DNA of 64,000 nt, from assembly GCF_024399315.1 (NCBI RefSeq), contig NZ_CP075170.1, positions 2,480,001 through 2,544,000 on the forward strand, given 5' to 3'. Below the pieces are notes generated by a model. It worked only from the letters and a program-made list of their open reading frames with translations, ran no database searches and was not told where the DNA came from. Each line of letters opens with the position of its first letter. The first letter of the stretch is position 1. The DNA comes from Chryseobacterium sp. MA9. GTDB taxonomy: Bacteria > Bacteroidota > Bacteroidia > Flavobacteriales > Weeksellaceae. Both the position numbers and the translations under genes were made by a program. Positions 8,647-17,788 of this stretch are shown here, one piece after another.

Positions 8647-9063
8647 ATGTCGCAACATAAGGTCGTTTTGTTACTAGGAAGTAACTTAGGAGAGCAAAAA
8701 AAAAATGTGGAGCTTGCATTAAAGAAGCTAAAAGATGCTGGAAATCACATTTCACAAATCAGCGAATATTTAATGTCTGAGCCTGTAGAATTTGCCAGTT
8801 CCAATATTTTTTGTAATATTGCAGCAATAATATTCACACATCTTTCACCAATTCAACTGCTTGATTGTATTAAGAATATAGAAGTTGAGATGGGAAGAAT
8901 TAATGATTCAAAAGTATCCGGAGGCTATACTGACAGGATAATAGACATTGATATCATTAAGTATAATGAATTAAATTTTCAATCAGAAAGATTAGAAATC
9001 CCTCATAAAAAACATCTTTTTGAAAGGGATTTTTCCAGAGTATTATTAAAAGATTTTATTTAA
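8647..9063 (+). CDS. folK: 2-amino-4-hydroxy-6-hydroxymethyldihydropteridine pyrophosphokinase
   Basis: 138 residues, slightly shorter than the usual 155-165. It transfers pyrophosphate from ATP to hydroxymethyldihydropterin in folate synthesis. Family motifs are visible: LLLGSNLGEQKKNVELAL at the N-terminus, EVEMGRI, DRIIDIDIIKYN (the Mg-binding D-x-D segment) and IPHKKHLFERDFSRVLL. The start lies 20 bases from that of sppA. The next folate gene in the window, folB, is 47 kb away in the thr operon. Confidence 0.93.
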   Translation: MSQHKVVLLLGSNLGEQKKNVELALKKLKDAGNHISQISEYLMSEPVEFASSNIFCNIAAIIFTHLSPIQLLDCIKNIEVEMGRINDSKVSGGYTDRIIDIDIIKYNELNFQSERLEIPHKKHLFERDFSRVLLKDFI

Positions 9064-9080
9064 AACATAAAACATATTGT

Positions 9081-10196
9081 ATGAAATTAGGTTTATTATT
9101 ATTGGCTACTACATTGCCAATTGCAGCTTTCGCACAGAATAGCAGCACTACAGTAAACTCTTCCACAGAGTACCCTAATACATTCTCCTCAGGCTCCGCT
9201 AATGTACAACCCTTTGACAATAAAGCCAGACGTTTCAGAGACTGGTCTATTTCTGTCGGAGGAGGTCCTGCATTTATGGTTCACTCCGATTTAAAATCTA
9301 TCCGCAAGGATAAGACTAATTGGGGTTACAATGCGTATGTAAGCGTTGACAAACAAATCACACATGCATTCGGGCTAAGCCTTATGTATATGAGAGGAGA
9401 AACGAAACAGACAGCCCAGCTTCCCGGTGCTGCAGGTGTAAAATCAGGAGTAGCTACTGCAACAACACAATTTGACAACATCTCTTTATTAGGGGATATC
9501 AACTTCTCAAACTTATTCAGAAGAGTAGACAACCATTCTCCATACAGATGGGCTTTCCATGGATATATGGGAATTGGAGTTCAAGGATTCAGAACATCAT
9601 TACATGATAATGATGAATTCAGATGGAGCACTACTCCAAGAAGAGCCCCTTTATTCATTAAACAGGATATCGATATCAATTCTATCTTTTATCAGGGAGG
9701 TGTAGGAATAAAATATAATGTTTCAAAACTTATTGACGTTGAAGCAAGAACTATGTACATCATCAGTGGTGATGATGAGTTCGATGGTGGCGGATGGGCA
9801 GATCCTAATGATTATGATCCTTCTACACCAGGTTCAAAATATAACATGCTAAATTCAAGAAGATCAGATAATGCCTGGACAGTAAGTTTAGGATTATCTT
9901 TCAAATTAGGAAAGCAGCTATCTCACCTTGCATGGCATGACCCACTTCAGGAAGCTTACTACAGAACCAGTGTTCTTGAAAATGCATCAACAGATCTTGT
10001 TGTTTGCGAAAAAGGAGATGCTGATAATGATGGAGTATGTGATGATTGGGACAGACAGCTTGACACTCCTGCAGGAGCAAGAGTAGATGGTGCCGGAGTT
10101 GCTTTAGATATGGACCTTGACGGAGTTATTGACCTTTATGATAAGTGTGTAACTGTACCAGGACCTGTTGAAAATAACGGATGTCCAAACAAATAA
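9081..10196 (+). CDS. outer-membrane beta-barrel protein with TSP3 repeats (OmpA-like paralogue 1, no OmpA domain)
   Basis: 371 residues with signal peptide MKLGLLLLATTLPIAAFAQ. Residues 50-290 resemble an outer-membrane beta-barrel (alternating hydrophobic strands, WSISVGGGPAF and [20 protein letters not shown]). Then comes a thrombospondin type 3-like calcium-binding stretch [17 protein letters not shown] and [12 protein letters not shown]. The protein stops right after VENNGCPNK, exactly where its two downstream paralogues continue into a peptidoglycan-binding OmpA domain. It is the most divergent of the three and probably the truncated or ancestral form. The next paralogue starts 50 bases later. 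Confidence 0.85.
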   Translation: MKLGLLLLATTLPIAAFAQNSSTTVNSSTEYPNTFSSGSANVQPFDNKARRFRDWSISVGGGPAFMVHSDLKSIRKDKTNWGYNAYVSVDKQITHAFGLSLMYMRGETKQTAQLPGAAGVKSGVATATTQFDNISLLGDINFSNLFRRVDNHSPYRWAFHGYMGIGVQGFRTSLHDNDEFRWSTTPRRAPLFIKQDIDINSIFYQGGVGIKYNVSKLIDVEARTMYIISGDDEFDGGGWADPNDYDPSTPGSKYNMLNSRRSDNAWTVSLGLSFKLGKQLSHLAWHDPLQEAYYRTSVLENASTDLVVCEKGDADNDGVCDDWDRQLDTPAGARVDGAGVALDMDLDGVIDLYDKCVTVPGPVENNGCPNK

Positions 10197-10246
10197 TTAA
10201 CAAGTCTAAAAATTCTTTTTCAAAAGAAATCAAATAATAATACACG

Positions 10247-11776
10247 ATGAAATTAAGTTTAGCAATTGTAGCATTTGCTTTGGCAATTCCTTCTGCTACT
10301 TATGCACAAGACTCAACGGCAGTTTCAAAAGGAGAATACCCTAATACATTTTCTTCGGGATCTGCTAATGTTTCCCCATTTACCAACCAGTCTAAAAGAT
10401 TCAACGATTGGTCTGTTTCAGTAGGAGCTGGAGTTCCACTTCTTCAGTCAGCAGATTTGACTTCAATCAAAAATGGTAACGGTAAAAACCTTTTTGGATA
10501 TTCAGCCTATGTAAGTATTGATAAAGCAATTACTCATGCTTTCGGAATCAATTTACAATATGACAAAGGTGAAACCAGACAAGGATGGTTCAATACTAAA
10601 AATGCAGCACCTGATGCATCAGCAGTTGGAGCAAGAACCCAGTATGATGCAATTTCAATCTTAGGAGACATCAACTTCTCTAATCTATTAAGAAGAGTTG
10701 ACAACCACTCTCCTTACAGATGGGCTCTTCATGGATATGCTGGTATTGGTACAATCGCGTACAGAGCATACCAGAAAGCTGGTAACGGAAAGCAGGCCTT
10801 AATGACAGAAGTTAAACCTTTCCAATTAGGTTCTATGTTCATGCAGGCTGGTACAGGTCTGAAGTTTAAAGTGAACAGAAGAATTGATATTGAAGGAAGA
10901 TTAATGTATGTTGTAACTGGTGACGACGAATTTGATGGCGGCGGTGATGCTTACAGTGCTATCAATAAGCGTTCTGAGCAGGTTTCTGACAACTTCTTCA
11001 ATGCAACTTTAGGTCTTTCTTTCAAATTAGGAAAACATGAGTCTCACCTAATGTGGCATGACCCACTTCAGGAGATCTATTACAAACTGGATGTGCTGGC
11101 TAATAAAAATCAGGATATCGAAGTATGTAAAAAAGGAGATGCTGATAATGACGGGGTATGCGACGATTGGGACAGACAGCTTGACACTCCCGCAGGAGCA
11201 AGAGTGGACGGTGCCGGAGTTGCGCTTGATGCTGACCTTGATGGTGTAATCGATCTTTACGACAAATGTGTAACGGTTCCAGGACCTGTTGAAAACAACG
11301 GATGTCCTATCGTTAAAAAAGACAATAAAGAAACTGCTGTAGAAATAGAGAAAACCCTTAAAGATATTTACTTCAATTTTAATAAAGCGACTATCAGACC
11401 TGAATCTAATGAAAAATTGGATCTGGCTGCTTCAATTATTAAAGAAAATGGAGGTAACTATTTGTTAACAGGACATACCGATATCAAAGGAAATGCAGCT
11501 TACAACTTAAGACTGTCTAAAGAAAGAGCCGCCGCTGTTGTAGGAGCTCTGGAAACCAGAGGGATCAATGAAAATGTACTGAAATCAAGAGGTGTAGGTT
11601 CTGCTGAAGCAACTATTCCTGCATCTGCTTCAGATGCTGAAAGAATGGCAGATAGAAAAGTTACGGTAAGATTTATAGAAACGTCAGAATGGGATTCCAT
11701 CAAAAAGAAAGACTATGAAGATGCGCCTGTAAAAAAAGCAGTAAAAAAAGTACCTGCTAAGAAAAAGAAGAAATAA
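10247..11776 (+). CDS. OmpA family outer-membrane protein (paralogue 2, Lys-rich tail)
   Basis: 509 residues: signal peptide ending ATYAQ, N-terminal beta-barrel (about 40-275), TSP3-like acidic repeats (about 295-355), then an OmpA C-terminal domain starting KDIYFNFNKATIRPES, with LTGHTDIKGNAAYNLRLSKERA, the helix that contacts peptidoglycan. The extreme C-terminus is a lysine/alanine-rich tail (KKAVKKVPAKKKKK), unusual for an OmpA protein. It links the outer membrane to the cell wall. The first 340 residues are almost identical to the next gene, but the OmpA domains differ strongly. A terminator hairpin follows. Confidence 0.92.
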   Translation: MKLSLAIVAFALAIPSATYAQDSTAVSKGEYPNTFSSGSANVSPFTNQSKRFNDWSVSVGAGVPLLQSADLTSIKNGNGKNLFGYSAYVSIDKAITHAFGINLQYDKGETRQGWFNTKNAAPDASAVGARTQYDAISILGDINFSNLLRRVDNHSPYRWALHGYAGIGTIAYRAYQKAGNGKQALMTEVKPFQLGSMFMQAGTGLKFKVNRRIDIEGRLMYVVTGDDEFDGGGDAYSAINKRSEQVSDNFFNATLGLSFKLGKHESHLMWHDPLQEIYYKLDVLANKNQDIEVCKKGDADNDGVCDDWDRQLDTPAGARVDGAGVALDADLDGVIDLYDKCVTVPGPVENNGCPIVKKDNKETAVEIEKTLKDIYFNFNKATIRPESNEKLDLAASIIKENGGNYLLTGHTDIKGNAAYNLRLSKERAAAVVGALETRGINENVLKSRGVGSAEATIPASASDAERMADRKVTVRFIETSEWDSIKKKDYEDAPVKKAVKKVPAKKKKK

Positions 11777-11792
11777 TTTTTATAATACACCA

Positions 11793-11831
11793 AAACCGAA
11801 AAGAATTATTTCTTTTCGGTTTATTTTTTTT
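11793..11831 (+). terminator. terminator after OmpA paralogue 2
   Basis: A 13-bp perfect stem AAACCGAAAAGAA / TTCTTTTCGGTTT with a 4-base loop and a T-rich tail. Paralogues 1 and 2 therefore probably form one unit and paralogue 3 a separate one, 212 bases downstream of paralogue 2. Confidence 0.88.
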
Positions 11832-11988
11832 CTACTACGAATTATTTTACATACCTTTATCATTATTTTCAGGATAGTAGTATGAAACACATTAAAAATC
11901 AACTAGTTTGATTTGAAAAAAAATAACAAAAAATCGCTTTTTGGCGTAAAAAATCATTTAAAATAACTTAACTTAAAAAAATAACACT

Positions 11989-13428
11989 ATGAAATTAAGT
12001 TTAGCAATTGTAGCATTTGCTCTGGCAATTCCTTCTGCCACTTATGCACAAGACTCAACGGCAGTTTCAAAAGGAGAATACCCTAATACATTTTCTTCGG
12101 GATCTGCTAATGTTTCCCCTTTCACCAGCCAATCTAAAAGATTTAACGATTGGTCTATCTCTGCAGGGGTTGGAGTTCCACTTCTTCAGTCAGCAGATTT
12201 GACTTCAATCAAAAATGGTAACGGTAAGAACCTTTTTGGATATTCAGCCTATCTAAGTATTGATAAAGCAATTACTCATGCTTTCGGAATCAATCTACAG
12301 TATGACAAAGGTGAAACCAGACAAGGATGGTTCAATACTAAAAATGCAGCACCTGATGCAACAGCAGTGGGAGCTAGAACTCAGTATGATGCTATCTCAA
12401 TCTTAGGAGACATTAACTTTTCTAATTTATTAAGAAGAGTTGATAATCATTCTCCTTACAGATGGGCTCTTCATGGATATGCAGGTATCGGTACTATCGC
12501 TTACAGAGCATACCAGAAAGACGGAAGCAACAAACAGAGGTTGATGACAGAAGTTAAGCCTTTCCAATTAGGATCTATGTTCATGCAGGCTGGTACAGGT
12601 CTGAAGTTTAAAGTGAACAGAAGAATCGATATTGAAGGTAGATTAATGTACGTAGTAACCGGTGATGATGAATTTGATGGTGGCGGTGATGCTTACAGCG
12701 CTATCAACAAGCGTTCTGAGCAGGTTTCTGACAACTTCTTCAATGCAACTTTAGGGGTTTCCGTAAAATTAGGAAAACACGAATCTCACCTAATGTGGCA
12801 TGATCCGCTTCAGGAAATCTATTACAAACTGGATGTACTGGCTAATAAAAACCAGGATATCGAAGTATGTAAAAAAGGAGATGCTGATAACGACGGGGTA
12901 TGTGATGATTGGGACAGACAACTTGACACTCCTGCAGGAGCAAGAGTGGATGGTGCCGGAGTTGCTCTTGATACAGACCTTGATGGTGTAATTGACCTTT
13001 ACGACAAGTGTGTAACTGTTCCTGGACCTGTTGAAAACAACGGATGTCCTGTAGCAACAACAGGACCTGTAGTAGAAACAGAAACTAAATTGGAAGGAAT
13101 TGAATTTGATTTAAATTCTGACAGAATTTTACCTTCAAACACTCCAATCTTAAATAATGCTGTAAACTATATTAATTCTTCAAATGGTTCTTATAGTGTA
13201 ATCGGAGCTACTGATACTAGAGCTTCTGACGCTTACAACCAAAAACTATCTGAAAGAAGAGCAAACAACGTTAAGAGCTATCTGATCAAAAACGGTGTTC
13301 AAGCAGATAAACTACAGGCAATTGGAAGAGGTGAAAAAGACCTTAAATACCCTGAGTGTGAACCAGCAACGAAGTGCCCTGAATGGAAAAACAGAGCCAA
13401 CAGAAGAGTATACTTCGAAGCTAAATAA
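11989..13428 (+). CDS. OmpA family outer-membrane protein (paralogue 3)
   Basis: 479 residues with the same plan as paralogue 2: signal peptide, beta-barrel and TSP3-like repeats [16 protein letters not shown] and [12 protein letters not shown]. It is nearly identical to paralogue 2 up to VENNGCP. The OmpA domain is different: [39 protein letters not shown] and a Cys-containing [20 protein letters not shown] segment, as in many Bacteroidetes OmpA proteins with an extra disulfide. It has its own upstream region (11832-11988) and its own terminator. The near identity suggests recent duplication or gene conversion limited to the 5' part. Confidence 0.92.
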   Translation: MKLSLAIVAFALAIPSATYAQDSTAVSKGEYPNTFSSGSANVSPFTSQSKRFNDWSISAGVGVPLLQSADLTSIKNGNGKNLFGYSAYLSIDKAITHAFGINLQYDKGETRQGWFNTKNAAPDATAVGARTQYDAISILGDINFSNLLRRVDNHSPYRWALHGYAGIGTIAYRAYQKDGSNKQRLMTEVKPFQLGSMFMQAGTGLKFKVNRRIDIEGRLMYVVTGDDEFDGGGDAYSAINKRSEQVSDNFFNATLGVSVKLGKHESHLMWHDPLQEIYYKLDVLANKNQDIEVCKKGDADNDGVCDDWDRQLDTPAGARVDGAGVALDTDLDGVIDLYDKCVTVPGPVENNGCPVATTGPVVETETKLEGIEFDLNSDRILPSNTPILNNAVNYINSSNGSYSVIGATDTRASDAYNQKLSERRANNVKSYLIKNGVQADKLQAIGRGEKDLKYPECEPATKCPEWKNRANRRVYFEAK

Positions 13429-13450
13429 TAAACTTATTTATATTATATGA

Positions 13451-13476
13451 AAGTCACGCTTGGCGTGACTTTTTTT
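13451..13476 (+). terminator. terminator after OmpA paralogue 3
   Basis: A 9-bp stem AAGTCACGC / GCGTGACTT with a 3-base loop and seven T. It separates the gene from recQ. Confidence 0.88.
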
Positions 13477-13504
13477 GTCATAATACTTTCCTTATTTTTA
13501 CAAC

Positions 13505-15409
13505 ATGATTTCGCCGCAGGATTTTCAAAAACTCAAATATGATACTCTAAAGTATTTCTGGGGTTATACCGAATTCAGAGATGCTCAGGAAGAAATTATT
13601 AATGCTGTCGTTAATGAAAAAGACACCTTGGTTCTGTTACCCACAGGAGCAGGAAAATCGCTATGCTATCAGTTGCCTGCTTTATTGAAAGAAGGAACCT
13701 GCCTGGTAGTTTCTCCATTACTTGCATTGATGAAAGATCAGGTAAACCAGCTTAAATCCCGTGGTATAGAAGCAGAGTATCTTTCTTCTGAACTGGATGA
13801 ATATGATGCTGAAACAATTTATGACCGCTGCAAAGAAGGCCTTACCAAATTACTCTATGTTTCTCCTGAAAGACTTACCAATACTCAGTTTATTCAGAAC
13901 ATGCAGGAAATTCAGTTATCCTTTATTGCAGTTGATGAAGCTCACTGTATCTCAGAATGGGGACAGGATTTCCGGCCAAGTTATCAGAATATTAAAGGAT
14001 TCAGAAGTAACAATCCTGAGATACCCTGCCTTGCCCTGACTGCAACTGCAACACCAAAAGTTCTGGAAGAAATCAAAAATAAACTGGAACTGAGGAAACC
14101 TTTTGTTTTCCAAAAAAGTTTTAAGAGAGAGAATATCAAAATATTTACAGATGAAGTATCTGATAAATTCCAACGTGTTTTTGATATTTTAAAATATAGT
14201 AACGATTCCGGAATCGTATATGTAAGAACCAGAAAAGAAGCTGAACTGCTGACAGAATTTTTGAAAAAAAATCAACTGAAAAATGTAGATTATTTTCATG
14301 CAGGCTTAACAACCAAAGAAAAAAACGCCAGACAGAATCTTTGGAACAACAGTGACAATCATGTCCTTATTTCTACCAATGCCTTTGGAATGGGTATAGA
14401 TAAAGATAATGTACGATTTGTAATCCACTATTCCCCCGCCGCCTCTCTGGAAAACTATTATCAGGAAATCGGAAGAGCCGGAAGAGATGGAAAAGACAGT
14501 TTTGCCTTCATGCTTTGGAATAAACAGGAACTCCTGAATTTTGATCAGATCTTAAAAAATCAAATTCCCAACAAAGCAGAATTTTTAAAAATCATCAGCT
14601 ACCTCTACTCTATTTTTCAGGTAGCAGAATTTGAACTTCCTGAAAAAACATTTCAGCTCAATACTCTTGGTATACAGAATTTTACAAAACTATCGAAAGC
14701 TAAAATCAACAACATACTCAATTTTCTGCACAACCAGGAAATTATCTATTACAATGAAAATAAAAGCCTGTCTTCGCTCGAACTTTTTATCAAAGCTGAT
14801 GAAATAGATCAGTTGCCACAAAAAGATGCTTATTTCATGGAGCTTCTTTTCCGTACGGTATCCGGTATCACCACCCACAAAGTAATGTTCAGTGAGCAGC
14901 AGGTAAGCAATAAAATCAATGTCAGTGTCCCTTTGATCAAAGAACGTCTTAAGGAACTACAGCAAAAGAATTATCTTGAATATATTGATGGTGCACTTTC
15001 CAGTATTAAATTCCTGAAACCCCGTGATGAGAGAGCAGTGAATAGTGCTTATTGGAAATTATTTGAACATATTCAGAGAAATAAAATCCAGAAATGGGAA
15101 GAGATGAAATTTTATGTAGAGAATAATGAATACTGTAAAATGAAACTTATCCTATCTTATTTTGGTGAAAAAAAATCAAAAAACTGTGGCCAGTGTTCTG
15201 TTTGTGAAAAAAATAAACAGTCTATGTTTGGTAAGAATATTTCTCAGCAGATCGTTAATTTATTAGCTAAAAAACCGGCAACGATTGAAGAGCTTTCTAT
15301 ACAGCTGAGTTATCATTCTAAAGAAAATATCTTAGAAAACCTTATTTTCCTTTTAGATTCCGGAAAGGTAAGAATGCTGAACTTCAGAACGTATGAGTTG
15401 AATCATTAA
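13505..15409 (+). CDS. recQ: ATP-dependent DNA helicase RecQ
   Basis: A 634-residue superfamily 2 3'-5' helicase acting in recombination and fork repair. Seen in order: Q-motif and FRDAQEEII, Walker A LPTGAGKSLCYQLP (about residue 45), DEAH box VDEAHCISEWGQDFRPSY, ALTATATPKV, STNAFGMGIDKDNVRFVIH and QEIGRAGRDG, then the RecQ zinc subdomain with cysteines in EYCKMKLILSYFGE and NCGQCSVC, and a C-terminal winged-helix region. No clear HRDC domain is visible. Chryseobacterium-type genomes often carry more than one RecQ, so the symbol is by family. Confidence 0.95.
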   Translation: MISPQDFQKLKYDTLKYFWGYTEFRDAQEEIINAVVNEKDTLVLLPTGAGKSLCYQLPALLKEGTCLVVSPLLALMKDQVNQLKSRGIEAEYLSSELDEYDAETIYDRCKEGLTKLLYVSPERLTNTQFIQNMQEIQLSFIAVDEAHCISEWGQDFRPSYQNIKGFRSNNPEIPCLALTATATPKVLEEIKNKLELRKPFVFQKSFKRENIKIFTDEVSDKFQRVFDILKYSNDSGIVYVRTRKEAELLTEFLKKNQLKNVDYFHAGLTTKEKNARQNLWNNSDNHVLISTNAFGMGIDKDNVRFVIHYSPAASLENYYQEIGRAGRDGKDSFAFMLWNKQELLNFDQILKNQIPNKAEFLKIISYLYSIFQVAEFELPEKTFQLNTLGIQNFTKLSKAKINNILNFLHNQEIIYYNENKSLSSLELFIKADEIDQLPQKDAYFMELLFRTVSGITTHKVMFSEQQVSNKINVSVPLIKERLKELQQKNYLEYIDGALSSIKFLKPRDERAVNSAYWKLFEHIQRNKIQKWEEMKFYVENNEYCKMKLILSYFGEKKSKNCGQCSVCEKNKQSMFGKNISQQIVNLLAKKPATIEELSIQLSYHSKENILENLIFLLDSGKVRMLNFRTYELNH

Positions 15410-15545
15410 TAATGAGCAATAAGTAATAATAAGCATAGTCTGGCAAGAAGGGATTTTTAGATAAAAAAATAAATGCACTAATCTTATCTCTAAAAGCTCT
15501 CCGATCCTCAAACTCTAACACCTTCCGACTCTCAGATCAAAAACT

Positions 15546-15553
15546 TATCTTTG
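15546..15553 (+). promoter_or_regulatory. -7 promoter element of fmt
   Basis: TATCTTTG matches the TAnnTTTG element exactly and ends only 4 bases before the fmt ATG at 15558. If used, the transcript would be leaderless or nearly so. Confidence 0.5.
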
Positions 15554-15557
15554 CAGT

Positions 15558-16505
15558 ATGAAATCATTGAAAGTCGTTTTTTTAGGGACTCCTGAGTTTG
15601 CAAAAACTTCTTTGGAGGCAATCCATCAATCTCACCATCAGGTGGTAGGCGTTGTAACTGTAGCTGATAAAGCAAGTGGACGTGGGCAGAAAATACATCA
15701 ATCCCCTGTAAAAATCTATGCGGAAGAAAACAATATTCCTGTTTTTCAGCCGGAAAAATTGAGAAATCCAGAGTTCTTAGAAGAACTTAGAAAACTGGAT
15801 GCTGATGTTTTTGTAGTGGTAGCTTTCAGAATGATGCCTAAAGTTCTTTTTGAAATGCCTAAAATGGGTACCTTCAATCTTCATGCCTCTTTACTACCGG
15901 ATTACAGAGGAGCTGCACCTATCAATTATGCAGTAATCAACGGTGAAAAAAAATCAGGTGCGACTACTTTTTTTATTAATGAAAAAATTGACGAAGGAAA
16001 TATTCTTCTTCAGCAGGAATTAGAAATCTTACCTGATGAAAATGCAGGAAGTCTTCACGACAGACTTATGGAAGTGGGTGCTGGACTAGTGGTTAAAACA
16101 TTAGATGGCCTGGCTGAAAATGCCATTGAAGAAAAACCTCAGCCACAGGTAGAACACCCTAAAAATGCTTATAAAATTTTCAAGGAGGATACCAGAATCA
16201 AGTGGGATCAATCTTCAAAAACCGTTCATCAGTTTATTCTGGGAATGTCTCCTTACCCTGCAGCCTTCACTACTTTAAAAATTGAAAACGAAGAAAAAGG
16301 ATTAAAAATATTCGGAGGTAAATTTGAACTTTCTGATCATGGGAAACCTGCAGGAACTTTAGATATTTCAAAGAATGAGTTTAAAATTTATACTCAGGAC
16401 GGAGTGTATTACCCGCTGGAGCTTCAATTAGAAGGTAAGAAAAGAATGACTGTGAAAGATTTTCTGAATGGTTTCCGAAATTTTGAGGGAATCTCATTAA
16501 ACTAA
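15558..16505 (+). CDS. fmt: methionyl-tRNA formyltransferase
   Basis: A 315-residue cytoplasmic enzyme that formylates initiator Met-tRNA using 10-formyl-tetrahydrofolate. The start VVFLGTPEFAKTSLEAI and the active-site segment FNLHASLLPDYRGAAPINYA (His and the downstream Asp region) are characteristic, and HNxxP-like QSPVKIYAEE and KMTVKDFLNG close the C-terminal OB-like domain. Length matches the family (310-320). Monocistronic, with a promoter-like TATCTTTG right before it and a terminator after. Confidence 0.97.
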   Translation: MKSLKVVFLGTPEFAKTSLEAIHQSHHQVVGVVTVADKASGRGQKIHQSPVKIYAEENNIPVFQPEKLRNPEFLEELRKLDADVFVVVAFRMMPKVLFEMPKMGTFNLHASLLPDYRGAAPINYAVINGEKKSGATTFFINEKIDEGNILLQQELEILPDENAGSLHDRLMEVGAGLVVKTLDGLAENAIEEKPQPQVEHPKNAYKIFKEDTRIKWDQSSKTVHQFILGMSPYPAAFTTLKIENEEKGLKIFGGKFELSDHGKPAGTLDISKNEFKIYTQDGVYYPLELQLEGKKRMTVKDFLNGFRNFEGISLN

Positions 16506-16525
16506 AGAATTTACATCATCATAAA

Positions 16526-16560
16526 TAAAAAAGGTTTAGAAAATTCTAAACCTTTTTTAT
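16526..16560. terminator. bidirectional terminator between fmt and ribBA
   Basis: Stem AAAAAAGGTTTAGA / TCTAAACCTTTTTT with a short AAAT loop, between convergent genes. Confidence 0.88.
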
Positions 16561-16598
16561 TTTGTAAACAGTCAAAATTATCCTTGACTATTCATTAA

Positions 16599-17720
16599 TT
16601 ATAGTTGTACCATCTCAGTAACCTCTACATCATATCCTCCAACCTGAGGCTTAATATTAGGGTTTTGAGTGATTACTTTGAACTTGTTGATTCCTAAATT
16701 CTTTAAGATCTGTGTTCCAATTCCGTAGTCTCTGTAATTGTATGCTAAAGTAGGATGCTGCTCCTGACCATCCTGATAGTTCAGGAACTGCTGAAGTTTT
16801 CTCAGTGTATTTTCAGAATTAGAAACGTTATTGATGAAGATAATAGCTCCTTTTCCTGCTTCATTTACCATACCGGTTACTTTTTCCAATAATGGCTTTT
16901 CTCCGTTGTTCAATCTTGTCAATACATCAAAATAAGAATCTGAAGACTGTACTCTCACCAAAACCGGCTCGTCTACTGTCCATGCTCCTTTTGTCAGGGC
17001 AAAGTGGATCTGGTCATTGGAAGTTTCTCTGAAAGCATAAAAATCAAAATCGCCGTAGTGCGTTTTTACCTTCTTCTCTTCAAGTCTTTCAACCAGGTTT
17101 CCTTTTTTAAGCTGATAATGGATCAGATCTTCAATGGAAACAATCTTCATATCATGCTTTTGAGCAAATGCATGAAGTTCAGGAAGACGGGACATGGTAC
17201 CATCTTCATTCATGATCTCACAGATCACTCCTCCTTCTTTCAAACCTGATAAATGGGTAAGGTCAATAGCAGCTTCAGTATGTCCGGCTCTTTTCAATAC
17301 TCCACCTTTTCTTGCACGAAGCGGGAAAATGTGCCCAGGTCTCATAAAGTCTGTAGGTTTGGATTTTTCATCCATCAGTGCTAAAATCGTTTTTGCTCTG
17401 TCTCCTGCAGAAATTCCTGTAGATGTTCCGTTTCCTAAAAGGTCAACTGATACCGTAAAAGCTGTTTCTTTAGGATCGCTGCTTCTGCTTACCATCACTT
17501 CAAGTCCAAGCTCATCACATCTTTTTTCAGGAAGTGGCATACAAATAAGCCCTCTTCCGTGAAGAGCCATAAAATTGATAATTTCCGGTGTTGTCAACTC
17601 TGCTGCACAAAGAAAATCTCCTTCATTTTCTCTGTCTTCATCATCTACTACTATGATTATTTTACCATTTTTAAGGTCTTCTATAGCCTCTGGAATAGTA
17701 TTTAATTTAATATCGGACAT
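16599..17720 (-). CDS. ribB: 3,4-dihydroxy-2-butanone-4-phosphate synthase with degenerate GTP cyclohydrolase II domain
   Basis: 373 residues with RibBA architecture. The N-terminal half is an intact RibB domain making a riboflavin precursor from ribulose-5-phosphate: VVDDEDRENEGDF, FTVSVDLLGNGTSTGISAGDR and RPGHIFPLRARKGGVLKRAGHTEA (shown in two parts by the motif breaks). The C-terminal half follows the RibA fold to the end (RDYGIGTQILKNLGINK), but the zinc-binding stretch that should read SEC-x7-8-RCDCG is SSDSYFDVLTRLNNG, with no cysteine. It cannot bind the catalytic zinc, so GTP cyclohydrolase II activity is probably lost and a separate ribA is expected elsewhere. Confidence 0.9.
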   Translation of the reverse strand: MSDIKLNTIPEAIEDLKNGKIIIVVDDEDRENEGDFLCAAELTTPEIINFMALHGRGLICMPLPEKRCDELGLEVMVSRSSDPKETAFTVSVDLLGNGTSTGISAGDRAKTILALMDEKSKPTDFMRPGHIFPLRARKGGVLKRAGHTEAAIDLTHLSGLKEGGVICEIMNEDGTMSRLPELHAFAQKHDMKIVSIEDLIHYQLKKGNLVERLEEKKVKTHYGDFDFYAFRETSNDQIHFALTKGAWTVDEPVLVRVQSSDSYFDVLTRLNNGEKPLLEKVTGMVNEAGKGAIIFINNVSNSENTLRKLQQFLNYQDGQEQHPTLAYNYRDYGIGTQILKNLGINKFKVITQNPNIKPQVGGYDVEVTEMVQL

Positions 17721-17788
17721 TTTTACTTTTTATTTTTGCAAAGATACTCATAAAAATAAGCATCTTCCAATTAATTATAAAGGGTTTA

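Noticed and set aside
12842..13060. Minus-strand and alternative-frame ORFs inside the OmpA-like genes
   Set aside because: They follow the repeated TSP3 coding sequence in other frames and appear in parallel positions in both paralogues.
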